Positions 14,612 to 22,700 are shown, numbered from the stretch's first letter. The stretch: 23,138 nt of DNA from JAGOTT01 sp964450795 (GCA_964450795.1 CAYVDI010000013.1:1-23138), one strand, 5' to 3'. Notes: a model not told the origin generated them from the letters alone. A program made the numbers and translations.

Positions 14612-15271
14612 ATGCAATCACTCGCGTTTCTTTCGCCGAAAAGGCGGTTCGTCGTCACGGGTCTCATGGGTCTTTTCATTGTCCTTTCCTTTTATTTGTT
14701 CCCGTTCGATGAGAAACTGAACGACAACGTCCAGTCGATCGTTTCGGGCATGGTATTCTTCCTGGTTGTTCCGATCCTCTTTACGAAGATGATCCTTAAG
14801 GAACCGTTGGGAGCGCTCGGTTTCCGTCGAAGCGAGCGGTCATACGGGTGGCTTTCCGTCCCGCTCGTGACCATCACCGCGCTCGTTCTCTCCTATCTTT
14901 TCATCCGATACTTTTCGGTCGGGGAGTCATATCTTATTCCGCCGCTTGCAAGAGACTCGTTTCCCATTTTTCTTCTTTACGAAACGGTGCTCGTCGGCTC
15001 CATCACCTTCCTTTTCGAGGTGTTCTTCCGCGGGTTCGTACAGCTTCTGTGGCTCCGGGAATATGGGATTTCCGCGGTACTCGCCCAAGTTATCATAAGC
15101 GTAGCTTCCGTGGCTCTTTTGGGGGGCATGACATGGCAGGAACTCCCGATGCTGATCGCGGCACCCTTTGCCGGGTTCGTGGCTTTCTATACGAGATCCG
15201 TATGGTATTCATGGGTGACGTCATGGCTTATCGTCGTCCTTTTCGACGCTTGCATCCTTGTTGTCCGGTAA
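14612..15271 (+). CDS. Degenerate CPBP-like integral membrane protein
   Basis: The 219-residue protein has about six to seven hydrophobic helices. Around residue 137 it carries FLFEVFFRGFVQLLWLREYG, laid out like the EExxxR motif region of CPBP intramembrane proteases (Rce1/CAAX-protease relatives), but the first glutamate is replaced by phenylalanine. The histidines expected in the second motif (here IISVASVALLGG) and the last motif (SWVTSWLIVVLFD) are also missing. It is therefore probably a non-catalytic member that kept the fold, or an unrelated protein that only resembles it. It lies 61 bases after the second small membrane protein and 24 bases before the large surface protein, so it may help assemble or present that protein; this is inference from position. 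Confidence 0.65.
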   Translation: MQSLAFLSPKRRFVVTGLMGLFIVLSFYLFPFDEKLNDNVQSIVSGMVFFLVVPILFTKMILKEPLGALGFRRSERSYGWLSVPLVTITALVLSYLFIRYFSVGESYLIPPLARDSFPIFLLYETVLVGSITFLFEVFFRGFVQLLWLREYGISAVLAQVIISVASVALLGGMTWQELPMLIAAPFAGFVAFYTRSVWYSWVTSWLIVVLFDACILVVR

Positions 15272-15295
15272 ATCAAAAATGTAACGAATATCGTT

Positions 15296-18103
15296 ATGAA
15301 CAGTCTTATGAAACATAGGAAGGCTCTCGGAAGGATATCCTCCGCCATTCTTGTTCTCGAGATGGTTATTTTCCCTGCGATGCCCGCGCTAGCAGTGCAT
15401 ATTCCATCCGCGAACCAGGTCGCATCCGACCTTGAGAAGCGATATCACATAAACACACAGGCGGCACAGAATGCCGGAGAGGATTTCAATGTGTCGAACA
15501 ATAAAAGGACCGTTCCGGAAGTCTCGCTTTTCTTCAGTCCATCCGACCCGAAAGTCGGTGAGAAGATCACCGCGAGAGCCTTCCCGATCTACTTTTCGAA
15601 TCCCCCGGAGCAACTTTACTACACGTGGTTTTTGAGGCAGCGGGATAGAAACGGGAAGGTCTGCGATATAGATAACAAACCGGCAGGAGATCATAAGACG
15701 GATTGTGATGATGATCAGGATGGAGAAATTTCGGAGAACGACTGGAAGGTTCGTGCCGCGAGAATCATCGCGCAGGGCGGATATGACAACGCGACCGCCT
15801 CATATGTCCCGGCCGGATCGGATGACGATAGCGACGGATTCAGCGCGACGGATCGCTTCGGCGGGTCGTTTGAGACAGGGAAACCGGACTGGTGCTACAT
15901 ATACGATGCCGCGAGCGGGACGGTCTATGAGCTTTCAAAAAACGGTGGAACGTTTTTGAACTGCGATCAAAGCAAGGGAGAACGACCGGTATGCATCTCC
16001 GAAACATCGAACGTTGATCCGGGATCCATGACGTGTCTTTTCGGAGACTGTTCCGGTGATTCTTTTTCAAGTTCCGGATCCGGAGAATACTATGTTTCCG
16101 GAATACCGTCATGCTCCGGCGGTGCCGCTTCCTGCAAGAGTGGCACTCCCCGATGCATCGGACCGGATGACCAGGAGCCGTTTGCGGCCGGTGTCGGGAA
16201 GGCTCTCGGATTCTGCAATGCGGGGAACCCGGTTCCGACCTGCCAGCATATTTTCCCGAGCACCAATGGGAATGGAACCACTGGGGACGGAAGCTTCACG
16301 AACAAGGAGGAAAAGTTTTGGGGAACGGATCCGAAGGATGCTGATACCGCTGACAATGGCAACAAGGATGAACCAAATGTGATTGGACTCGGAGTCGACT
16401 CTTTCACTTGGAATTATCAGTCGGGGGATATGGTCGGCGTCGGAGTGGAAGGCATGGCCATGTCGCTGACGAAGCATGATGACTCGTCGAACATGGTCAT
16501 GTGGGCGTTCTCGAAGAACAAATGCGATCCCGGTGTTGCGGGTGGCTACAACACCATGATAAAAGGATACAATGTTTATATCCCGACCACCACGAAGGAT
16601 GTGAATGACTGCGTCAAGGACAACCTCGTTGATCCGCTCGAGGGTGGTCAGGCGAAAAAACTCGAGCTGGAAGTGAGTGCGACGCCGGAAAATCCCACGA
16701 ACGATAGTACCGATGAAAAAGGCGGGGATATCATCACGGCGAATGTCGCCGCATCAAATTCGGCGAAGGCACCGTCCGAACTTTCCTATGATTGGAAGGT
16801 GTCCATCAGTGATAATATGACCGCCGGGTGGCAAGATATCACCGCCTCATTGAAATCCGCCGGCCTTCTCCCGAGTTCGACCGGAAACGGCCTGAGGTCG
16901 ATTTCCATCGCTCTTAACATGCAGTCGTCATTCCTGGTGCCTCTTGGGCTTAATGGCGTCGATCCGCTTTATATCAAGATCGCTCCGACGGTGACGGAAA
17001 ATTTCGCCTCAGGCGTATCACGGAAGGGGACGAGTGACGTGATCGTCCGGGTCTCGAACACGACGAATAAGATCATACCGTATTCGACGACCGCGGCGCT
17101 TCTCGGCGGAACATACAAAGTCGCATACGATGCATCCATCTGTAATGATCCGTTCATCGCGAATCCCGCGACAGCTGCGGATGCGATGCAGAACCTGAAC
17201 CGGATCGCCTGCCGGGTCATGAAGAATGAGATCATCGGATTGAAATTCGCCAATGAGGCCGGACTCTCAAATTTCCAATGGACACTGAACGGTTCCCCGA
17301 TAACCTGTTCCCCGAATGTCTCGGCGGCATGCGGCAACGGTATCTTTTTTGCGGTAGCGGGGAATCCCGGCGAGACTTATACTATCAAAGCCGCCGCGGT
17401 CGATACGACAACCGGAAAATCCGTCACTTTGGCACGGACGTTCCAGATCGTCGAACCGGAGGTTGTTATCGAGTCTGATGATCCCGCGATATGGCCGAGA
17501 TTTATCGGGACACAGACGGATACGAACGGGACCACCTTTGATGAGTATAGTGACACGACATTTGAGACCTACGGGGCCGGGGATGTCAAACTGAAGGCGA
17601 GATTCCTCCCTGGTCCGGCGAAATTCGTATCCGCGGATCTCGGTCCGGATGGAATCTTCGGAACCGCAGATGATGTTTCCCGAAGAACATGGATGGTGGA
17701 TGATGCCAATGTTTTGGAGAGTGTTCCTCTCTCCATCGACTATGTTCCGTCGACGCCGAAGGTCGCCGGCGAAACCTATAACGTCTCGTTCCGCGCGACT
17801 CTTGCCCAACCGGATGATAAACGGCAGGCGCTCCGGGATATCTGGGGGATAGATACGCTCGGATCGTCGGAAATCCGTGTTTCCAAGTCGGTTCAGATCG
17901 ATGTTGTCGAGGAAGAGGAAATCGCACAGGGTCCGAAGAAATTCCTTGCCGCCATCTCGACGTATCTCCCGGCGTCGGTTCTCTTCGCGTTCAGGATCAC
18001 CGTCAGCATGGCGCTCATCCTCTTTACGGTAGGATTCGTCTTCGCACTCATTCCTGCCGAACCCCGGACCGACGAGGTCATCCTTTCCAGAAGGGATCAG
18101 TGA
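15296..18103 (+). CDS. Large cysteine-rich, calcium-loop surface protein with C-terminal anchor
   Basis: The 935-residue protein has a signal peptide (1-33, ending PAMPALA), a large extracellular part and a single C-terminal membrane helix (about 894-919) followed by a short polar tail ending RRDQ. The ectodomain contains an EF-hand/dockerin-like loop at 138-149 (DDDQDGEISEND), a second Asp-rich loop at 176-187, a degenerate thrombospondin-type-3-like stretch at 341-361 (FWGTDPKDAD...), another calcium-type loop GPDGIFGTADDV near 782-793, and beta-rich segments resembling Ig-like modules (YTWFLRQ, LSYDWKVS, FQWTLNG). It has 18 cysteines, concentrated in residues 120-320, which suggests disulfides outside the cell. 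It ends the operon before a strong terminator. The likely role is an adhesin or outer scaffold of the secretion-like machine; the family is not recognised. Confidence 0.85.
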   Translation: MNSLMKHRKALGRISSAILVLEMVIFPAMPALAVHIPSANQVASDLEKRYHINTQAAQNAGEDFNVSNNKRTVPEVSLFFSPSDPKVGEKITARAFPIYFSNPPEQLYYTWFLRQRDRNGKVCDIDNKPAGDHKTDCDDDQDGEISENDWKVRAARIIAQGGYDNATASYVPAGSDDDSDGFSATDRFGGSFETGKPDWCYIYDAASGTVYELSKNGGTFLNCDQSKGERPVCISETSNVDPGSMTCLFGDCSGDSFSSSGSGEYYVSGIPSCSGGAASCKSGTPRCIGPDDQEPFAAGVGKALGFCNAGNPVPTCQHIFPSTNGNGTTGDGSFTNKEEKFWGTDPKDADTADNGNKDEPNVIGLGVDSFTWNYQSGDMVGVGVEGMAMSLTKHDDSSNMVMWAFSKNKCDPGVAGGYNTMIKGYNVYIPTTTKDVNDCVKDNLVDPLEGGQAKKLELEVSATPENPTNDSTDEKGGDIITANVAASNSAKAPSELSYDWKVSISDNMTAGWQDITASLKSAGLLPSSTGNGLRSISIALNMQSSFLVPLGLNGVDPLYIKIAPTVTENFASGVSRKGTSDVIVRVSNTTNKIIPYSTTAALLGGTYKVAYDASICNDPFIANPATAADAMQNLNRIACRVMKNEIIGLKFANEAGLSNFQWTLNGSPITCSPNVSAACGNGIFFAVAGNPGETYTIKAAAVDTTTGKSVTLARTFQIVEPEVVIESDDPAIWPRFIGTQTDTNGTTFDEYSDTTFETYGAGDVKLKARFLPGPAKFVSADLGPDGIFGTADDVSRRTWMVDDANVLESVPLSIDYVPSTPKVAGETYNVSFRATLAQPDDKRQALRDIWGIDTLGSSEIRVSKSVQIDVVEEEEIAQGPKKFLAAISTYLPASVLFAFRITVSMALILFTVGFVFALIPAEPRTDEVILSRRDQ

Positions 18104-18125
18104 TGATATCTCTCTACGGAGGAAC

Positions 18126-18154
18126 AAAAAACCCGGAAGCTTCCGGGTTTTTTT
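18126..18154. terminator. Strong bidirectional terminator
   Basis: A fully palindromic stem CCCGGAAGCTTCCGGG (18132-18147) is flanked by six A on the left and seven T on the right, so it works on both strands. It ends the plus-strand operon 23 bases after its last stop codon and also the minus-strand tRNA-Leu transcript. Confidence 0.93.
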
Positions 18155-18164
18155 GTTCGTATTG

Positions 18165-18247
18165 TGCCGAGGGAGAGACTTGAACTCTCATGGGATCGCT
18201 CCCGCTAGCGCCTAAAGCTAGTGCGTCTACCGTTTCGCCACCTCGGC
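18165..18247 (-). tRNA. trnL-UAG: tRNA-Leu (UAG)
   Basis: On the minus strand the acceptor stem GCCGAGG / CCTCGGC closes perfectly with discriminator A. The anticodon arm is CTAGC-TTTAGGC-GCTAG, giving anticodon TAG (reads CUA and probably other CUN codons). A long variable arm GGGA-GCGA-TCCC and a T arm GAGAG-TTCAAGT-CTCTC are present, as expected for a class II leucine tRNA of 83 bases. The 3' end continues as CAAT, so CCA is not encoded. It follows the small unknown gene by 11 bases and is probably cotranscribed with it. Confidence 0.96.
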
Positions 18248-18258
18248 ATGCGTGTCCG

Positions 18259-18573
18259 TTATGGGAGCATGTGGGCTTCCGATCCGAGCGAAGACATGAT
18301 TCTTCTTACTTCTTCGGAAAGAGGCCCTTCGTCATCGTACTCTCCGTGATGTCGGGTTGACGTTCCGTATGTCTCACGTTTCCGGTCAAGATGTATGCTG
18401 ATCAATAGACCATCATTCTCCTGTTTCGTGTAACAGTGGAACCGCGGGAAGTCCGATCGTCCGAATGTCCTGACGAAACTCGTTTCCTCCCCGTCCCGTC
18501 GCTGAAAGACGTACCCGATCCTTCGGAGCAGGGTGACGGGGTTTTCTGACGATTGTTTGACGAGAATCTTCAT
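18259..18573 (-). CDS. Small conserved-looking protein, function unknown
   Basis: The 104-residue protein starts MKILVKQSSENPVTLLRRIG and continues with YVFQRRDGEETSFVR, a DFPRFHCYTK segment (about 41-50) and ISIHLDRKRETYG (58-70), ending in an acidic helix. The alternating pattern looks like a small alpha+beta domain; the closely spaced His and Asp residues could be a binding site. I have an impression of similar short proteins in other Patescibacteria genomes but cannot name the family, and no function should be assumed. The ATG lies 12 bases after a minus-strand terminator hairpin and has no SD, so either read-through or a promoter overlapping the terminator drives it. It is followed closely by tRNA-Leu. 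Confidence 0.75.
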   Translation of the reverse strand: MKILVKQSSENPVTLLRRIGYVFQRRDGEETSFVRTFGRSDFPRFHCYTKQENDGLLISIHLDRKRETYGTSTRHHGEYDDEGPLSEEVRRIMSSLGSEAHMLP

Positions 18574-18580
18574 AGTTTTG

Positions 18581-18602
18581 AGAAAAGCCCCTCTCGGGGC
18601 TT
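18581..18602 (-). terminator. Terminator downstream of tRNA-Pro
   Basis: On the minus strand AAGCCCC / GGGGCTT (18602-18596 with 18591-18585) forms a perfect seven-base stem around a GAGA loop and is followed by TTTCTC. It ends the tRNA-Pro transcript and uses the same stem sequence as the terminator at 6507. Confidence 0.7.
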
Positions 18603-18625
18603 CACTTGTCGGAGTGTTGGGAATC
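18601..18625. repeat. Displaced copy of the tRNA-Pro 3' end
   Basis: These 25 bases match 18678-18702 at 23 positions (only TT for CC at 18617-18618 differs). The right copy covers the last 17 bases of tRNA-Pro, including the discriminator, and eight bases beyond it; the offset is 77 bases. The left copy has no matching 5' acceptor strand or anticodon arm, so it is a fragment: either a decayed tandem tRNA copy or an att-like duplication. Confidence 0.75.
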
Positions 18626-18640
18626 CCTTCTCATCCCGCC

Positions 18641-18662
18641 GCAAGCCAAGCAGTTGGCTTGC
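18641..18662. repeat. Perfect nine-base inverted repeat between the tRNA-Pro copies
   Basis: GCAAGCCAA (18641-18649) and TTGGCTTGC (18654-18662) pair perfectly around a GCAG loop. Neither strand has a strong T tail, so a classical terminator is unlikely. It fills most of the spacer between the two tRNA 3'-end copies. Confidence 0.6.
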
Positions 18663-18685
18663 TTCCCTCTCTCGCGTTTCACTTG

Positions 18686-18756
18686 TCGGAGTGCCGGGAA
18701 TCGAACCCGGGTTACACGCACCCGAAGCGTGCGTAATACCACTATACCACACTCCG
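18686..18756 (-). tRNA. trnP-CGG: tRNA-Pro (CGG)
   Basis: On the minus strand the acceptor stem CGGAGTG / CACTCCG starts with the C1 typical of bacterial tRNA-Pro and ends with discriminator A. The anticodon arm CACGC-TTCGGGT-GCGTG gives anticodon CGG; the T arm CCGGG-TTCGATT-CCCGG is perfect. The length is 71 bases with a short D arm. The 3' end continues as CAAG, so CCA is not encoded. Pairing rules out the other readings of the loop (Glu TTC, Arg TCG), because they break the stem or position 33. Confidence 0.95.
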
Positions 18757-18797
18757 ATATCCGATGATCGTTTTCACTGATGTTCTCCTGATTCGCC

Positions 18798-20288
18798 TCA
18801 CTCGACCCGGTGTCGCCGCTTCGTGCTCCGATCGTCCAGCTCCCGTTTCTCCTCTATCGCCTCCTTGGCTGATTTTCGCAGGGAATCGATTTCTTCCCAG
18901 GAGAGCTCTTTTGCCCGGTTCATGAGATATTCCCGGGTGTTTCGTTTCGGGTCCTCGATAACCTCAGAGAGGAGGACATCGAGGATGGCGCCGATTTTCG
19001 GTCCCGGAGGCATGTCGAGGTTCTCCATGAGATCGTTTCCACGGATGGCCAGCATTTTGGCGGAAACGGGGTCATTCGATACCTTTTCGATCACGTACTC
19101 GAGGTGCCTGAGCTTGTAGGGTTTGGCTTTCGGAACACCGGAACCCAGTCTATCACCTATCCGAACCGCCATCAAGTCGTCCATGTTTTCAAGACCGACG
19201 CGTCGGATGAGCCGACGGACCGAAGCTTCCGTCACTTCGCCGACATTGTAGTAGAAGAGATGGTTGTCGACGAGAAGCGTCGCCTTCTCGATCACGTTTT
19301 TCGGATAGCGAAGACGGGTCAGGATGGATCTTGTCATGCGCGCGCCGACGTGATCGTGGTTATAGAACGTGGCATGGCTCCCGGTACCCCGTTTCGTCCG
19401 TGGTTTCGCGACATCGTGGAGAAGCGTGGCGAGTCGTACCTCGAGTTTCGGCGAAGGGCAGGTCGCGAGCGCTCGGAGATTATGCTCCCAGACGGTGTAG
19501 ATGTGGTGGAGGTTCTGTGCGACGCCGACGCCTTCCTCAAGCTCCGGAAGGATGTGTCGGAGCAGGCCCGTCTCCCGAAGGAGTTCGATGCCGCCCGCCG
19601 GATCTCCCGAGAGGATGATGCGTGAGAATTCGTCCCGGATGCGTTCCCATGAAACGTTCCGGATGGAGTCCGCGTGTTTTCCTATGGCCACAAGCGTCGA
19701 TTTCTCGATCCGCCAGCGGGCGTCGGTTCCGGTGGATTTCCCATTATCGGACAATTCCGAGAAGAAACGGACCGCGCGCATCATCCGGAGGGCGTCCTCG
19801 CCGAAACGTTCCTCCGGGTTCCCGACGGTCCGGATGATTTTCTCGTGAAGATCGAGCTCACCACCGTGCAGGTCGATGAGCGTCTGGTTTCCGTCCAGCG
19901 CGAGCGCATTCATGGTGAAGTCCCGACGGGCGAGATCTTCGGCGAGCGTCGAAACGAACGATATGGTGTCGGGACGGCGATTGTCCGAATAAGCGGATTC
20001 CGTCCGGTAGGTCGTCACTTCGATGATATCGTGTTCCCGGTCCTCTTTCCCGGATGGGAGAAACGGTCTTGTCTTGACGCCGACCGTTCCGAAGTCGTTC
20101 TCATAAAAACTGTCCGGGAAAAGCGAGAGTATCTCATCGGGCCTCGCGTTCGTCGTTATATCCCAATCGTTCGGTTCGCGGGAAAGGATGAGATCGCGGA
20201 CGCACCCGCCGACGATGTACGCCTCAAAACCGGCTTCCGTGAGCCTTTCAAGCGTTTCCGTAACGGGGGATGGAATCGGGTATTTCAT
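18798..20288 (-). CDS. cca: CCA-adding tRNA nucleotidyltransferase with HD domain
   Basis: The 496-residue enzyme has the nucleotidyltransferase head with GGCVRD (27-32) and the metal-binding carboxylates in NDWDITTNA (Asp41, Asp43), followed by RRDFTMNALAL (121-131) and GEDALRMMRAVRF (163-175), the class II CCA-adding/poly(A) polymerase signatures. A C-terminal HD phosphohydrolase domain follows, with HHIYTVWEHN (261-270), LLHDVAKP (289-296) and NHDHVG (310-315). It adds or repairs the 3'-CCA of tRNAs; the HD part can remove 2',3'-cyclic phosphates in related enzymes. All three tRNA genes in the window lack encoded CCA, so this activity is essential here. The gene follows infB on the same strand after 79 bases, which hold a small TGAGA-TCTCA dyad and no clear promoter. 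Confidence 0.95.
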   Translation of the reverse strand: MKYPIPSPVTETLERLTEAGFEAYIVGGCVRDLILSREPNDWDITTNARPDEILSLFPDSFYENDFGTVGVKTRPFLPSGKEDREHDIIEVTTYRTESAYSDNRRPDTISFVSTLAEDLARRDFTMNALALDGNQTLIDLHGGELDLHEKIIRTVGNPEERFGEDALRMMRAVRFFSELSDNGKSTGTDARWRIEKSTLVAIGKHADSIRNVSWERIRDEFSRIILSGDPAGGIELLRETGLLRHILPELEEGVGVAQNLHHIYTVWEHNLRALATCPSPKLEVRLATLLHDVAKPRTKRGTGSHATFYNHDHVGARMTRSILTRLRYPKNVIEKATLLVDNHLFYYNVGEVTEASVRRLIRRVGLENMDDLMAVRIGDRLGSGVPKAKPYKLRHLEYVIEKVSNDPVSAKMLAIRGNDLMENLDMPPGPKIGAILDVLLSEVIEDPKRNTREYLMNRAKELSWEEIDSLRKSAKEAIEEKRELDDRSTKRRHRVE

Positions 20289-20367
20289 CGGTTTTTCGAT
20301 GTGAGAATCTCAACATGAAACCAGTCGCGGGTAGTCCGAAGCGGTGTCTGATCGCCGGACGGAATCC

Positions 20368-22134
20368 TTACAAGGTTCTCTTTTTCGATTCTTCCCTGTA
20401 GGCGACGAGAATATCGCCGACCTCCACCTTCACGTTTCCCTCGAAGACGAGGCCGCATTCGTTTCCCTGACCGACCTCCTCGGCGTTTTCCTTGTTCTGC
20501 TGAAGATTCCCCATCTTTCCCTGTCCGACGATCTCTCCGCCACGCTTCACCTCGAAGAGCGATCCCTTGATCATTTTCCCTTCGGCGACGCGACCGCCGA
20601 GGATCTGATCCCTCTTTCCGGTCTTGAAGACGGCGAGAACCGAAAGGCGGCCGTAATCCGTCCGGATGATTTCCGGCGGGAGGAGGTCGGAGAGACGCTC
20701 CTTCGCGCGGTCGACGAGTTTGTAGATGATATTGAAGGTTTCGATCGGCACCCCGCTCTTCTCGGCGATCCGCTTCGCGACCGATGTCGGTTCGACATTG
20801 AAGCCGAATATCATGGCTCCGGCGCTTTCCGCGAGACGTATGTCGGATTCGGTGATGGCGCCGACCCCGGATGCGATCTCCTCGAATGCAGCCTCGTCGG
20901 ACTGTATGGAAGAGAGGATCTGTCCGATGGCCTCGAGCGATCCCTGGACGTCCGCCTTGAGCACGTAGCAGAGTTTCTTCTGGTCGCTTTCCGCGTCTTC
21001 GGCGTTGGAACCGGCGATTTTCCCGTGGGCGACCACTTGTCGTGACCGTGCCCGTGCGGCGATTTTCCCGCTTTCGACGGAAACGACATCATTCACCTGC
21101 GGAGCATCATGGAATCCGTATATCGTCGCCGGAACGGACGGGCCGGCGGTCTCGATACTTTTTCCGGTGTAGTCCTCCATGCGGCGGATGCGCCCGAAGG
21201 CGGAGCCGGAAACGATGTCCTGTCCGACTTTGAGTGTCCCGGTCCGGACGAGCGTGGTCGCAACGGGACCTTTCTGCGGATCGAGGTGGGATTCGAGAAC
21301 GATGGCGAAGCCGTCGCGTTTCGGGTCGGCGGCATATTCCTCGACTTCCGCGACGAGAAGGATGTTTTCCAGGAGTTTGTCGATGCCGATATTCTGTTTC
21401 GCGCTGATCTCGGAACAGAGGATCTTTCCGCCCCATTCCTCGATGAGGATGTCGTTTTCGGCGAGCTCCTGCTTTATTTTTGCCGGGTTCGCGTCTCCCT
21501 TGTCGATCTTGTTTATGGCCACGATGACGGGGAATTCCCGTTCCTTGAGATAGGAGATGACTTCCTTGGTCTGAGGTTGGACGCCGTCATCCGCGGCGAC
21601 GACCAGGATGGCGATATCGGCGAACGAGACACCGCGCTTGCGCATCGCCGCGAACGCCTCGTGACCGGGCGTATCGATGAACGTGATGTATTTTCCCCGC
21701 CTCTTTACCTGGTATGCGCCGAGGTGCTGGGTGATGCCGCCCGCCTCGCCGGACGCGACGCTCGCCTTGCGGATGGTGTCGAGCAAAGTCGTCTTTCCGT
21801 GGTCGACATGCCCGAGAATGGTCACGATCGGAGCCCGCAACTCGAGTTTTTTCCCGGAATGGATCTCCTCCTCGCAGAGCGCGAGAAGGCCTTCGAGGTC
21901 GAGCGGCTTTTCGCCGGACCCCTTTTCCGTAAGGAGGGATGCTTCGAATCCGAGATCCGACGCGATGATGCTCGCGGTATCGAAATCGATCTCCTCGTTT
22001 ATGGTCGCGAGGATCCCGTTCTTCATGAGTTCGGTGATGACACGCGAGACGGGGAGTCCGAGGAATTCGGCCAGCTCCTTCACGCTTACGATCGCCGGAA
22101 TGGAAACCGGTTTTGATTCTGTGACTTCTGTCAT
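20368..22134 (-). CDS. infB: Translation initiation factor IF-2
   Basis: The 588-residue GTPase has a short N-terminal IF2_N-type segment (SVKELAEFLGLPVSRVITEL, 17-36) and the full G domain: G1 GHVDHGKT (108-115), G2 GGITQH (132-137), G3 DTPGHE (154-159), G4 NKID (208-211) and a SAK motif for G5. Domains II to IV follow, including LVRTGTLKVGQ and the fMet-tRNA-binding C-terminal barrel. IF-2 places initiator tRNA on the small ribosomal subunit. The protein is much shorter than E. coli IF-2 (about 890 residues) because the N-terminal extension is minimal, as is common in reduced genomes. The start lies ten bases after the DUF4446 stop codon, without SD, so both genes are probably in one transcript. 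Confidence 0.98.
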   Translation of the reverse strand: MTEVTESKPVSIPAIVSVKELAEFLGLPVSRVITELMKNGILATINEEIDFDTASIIASDLGFEASLLTEKGSGEKPLDLEGLLALCEEEIHSGKKLELRAPIVTILGHVDHGKTTLLDTIRKASVASGEAGGITQHLGAYQVKRRGKYITFIDTPGHEAFAAMRKRGVSFADIAILVVAADDGVQPQTKEVISYLKEREFPVIVAINKIDKGDANPAKIKQELAENDILIEEWGGKILCSEISAKQNIGIDKLLENILLVAEVEEYAADPKRDGFAIVLESHLDPQKGPVATTLVRTGTLKVGQDIVSGSAFGRIRRMEDYTGKSIETAGPSVPATIYGFHDAPQVNDVVSVESGKIAARARSRQVVAHGKIAGSNAEDAESDQKKLCYVLKADVQGSLEAIGQILSSIQSDEAAFEEIASGVGAITESDIRLAESAGAMIFGFNVEPTSVAKRIAEKSGVPIETFNIIYKLVDRAKERLSDLLPPEIIRTDYGRLSVLAVFKTGKRDQILGGRVAEGKMIKGSLFEVKRGGEIVGQGKMGNLQQNKENAEEVGQGNECGLVFEGNVKVEVGDILVAYREESKKRTL

Positions 22135-22144
22135 GATGTTGCCG

Positions 22145-22684
22145 TTACTGGTTGGCTGGTTTTTTCGTGAATGCCTCGGAATGCTTCTTGGATGCGGTGG
22201 CGATGACCTGTTTCTCCTCGGTGGTGAAGGGGTACTCCTTGTGCTCCGCTCCGCTTACGACAGGCTTCGCATATACCCGTGTTCCTTCCCGCGTGTGAAG
22301 CGAGGAAAGGACGAAGCCGGTATTCTTTCCGTTCAGGAGCGCGACGGTGAAACTGTGATTCCCGCCGACTTCCTTGAACGGGTTGAAGCGGAGGATTTCC
22401 GATTTGTGAAGGCTTTCCTGCCCGAGGAGATAGAGCCGTTCGGCGACATCGTAGAGTTCCTGCACTTCCCGGTCGAGTTCGTCGATCGATTCCTTCTGCT
22501 TCAGGATGACCGATTCCAGATCAGCGGCCTTTTTCCCGGAGAAAAGGGAGGAAAGATCCTTTTTTATCCGGCGAACCTGGAAAAAGAGGAGGAGGAACAC
22601 GAAAAACAGGACGATTCCGAGCGCCGCCGCTCCCGTCGAGAGAAAAAAAAGAAACTGCGACGAAAAAATATCTCCCACAGACAC
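22145..22684 (-). CDS. DUF4446 family membrane protein
   Basis: From GTG at 22684 the product is 179 residues (a second GTG two codons later is equally possible). It has one N-terminal membrane helix (about 15-36), a basic stop-transfer stretch (QVRRIKKD), a coiled-coil-like segment rich in Glu and Leu (about 55-90) and the DUF4446 C-terminal block: RFNPFKEVGGNHSFTVALL, then GFVLSSLHTREGTRVYAKPV. That block is diagnostic. The function of the family is unknown; in other bacteria it is often found near chromosome-partition genes. The frame is open further upstream through the tRNA-Ser gene, but that extension is an artefact: a good promoter at 22729-22701 fits the internal GTG. It is the first gene of the DUF4446-infB unit. 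Confidence 0.88.
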   Translation of the reverse strand: MSVGDIFSSQFLFFLSTGAAALGIVLFFVFLLLFFQVRRIKKDLSSLFSGKKAADLESVILKQKESIDELDREVQELYDVAERLYLLGQESLHKSEILRFNPFKEVGGNHSFTVALLNGKNTGFVLSSLHTREGTRVYAKPVVSGAEHKEYPFTTEEKQVIATASKKHSEAFTKKPANQ

Positions 22685-22700
22685 GCGGTTACCTGAACCG

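Noticed and set aside
18553..18780. Plus-strand frame reading SLVGVPGIEPG-like sequence
   Set aside because: This is the well-known false protein made by translating the antisense of a tRNA gene; the tRNA-Pro cloverleaf explains it.
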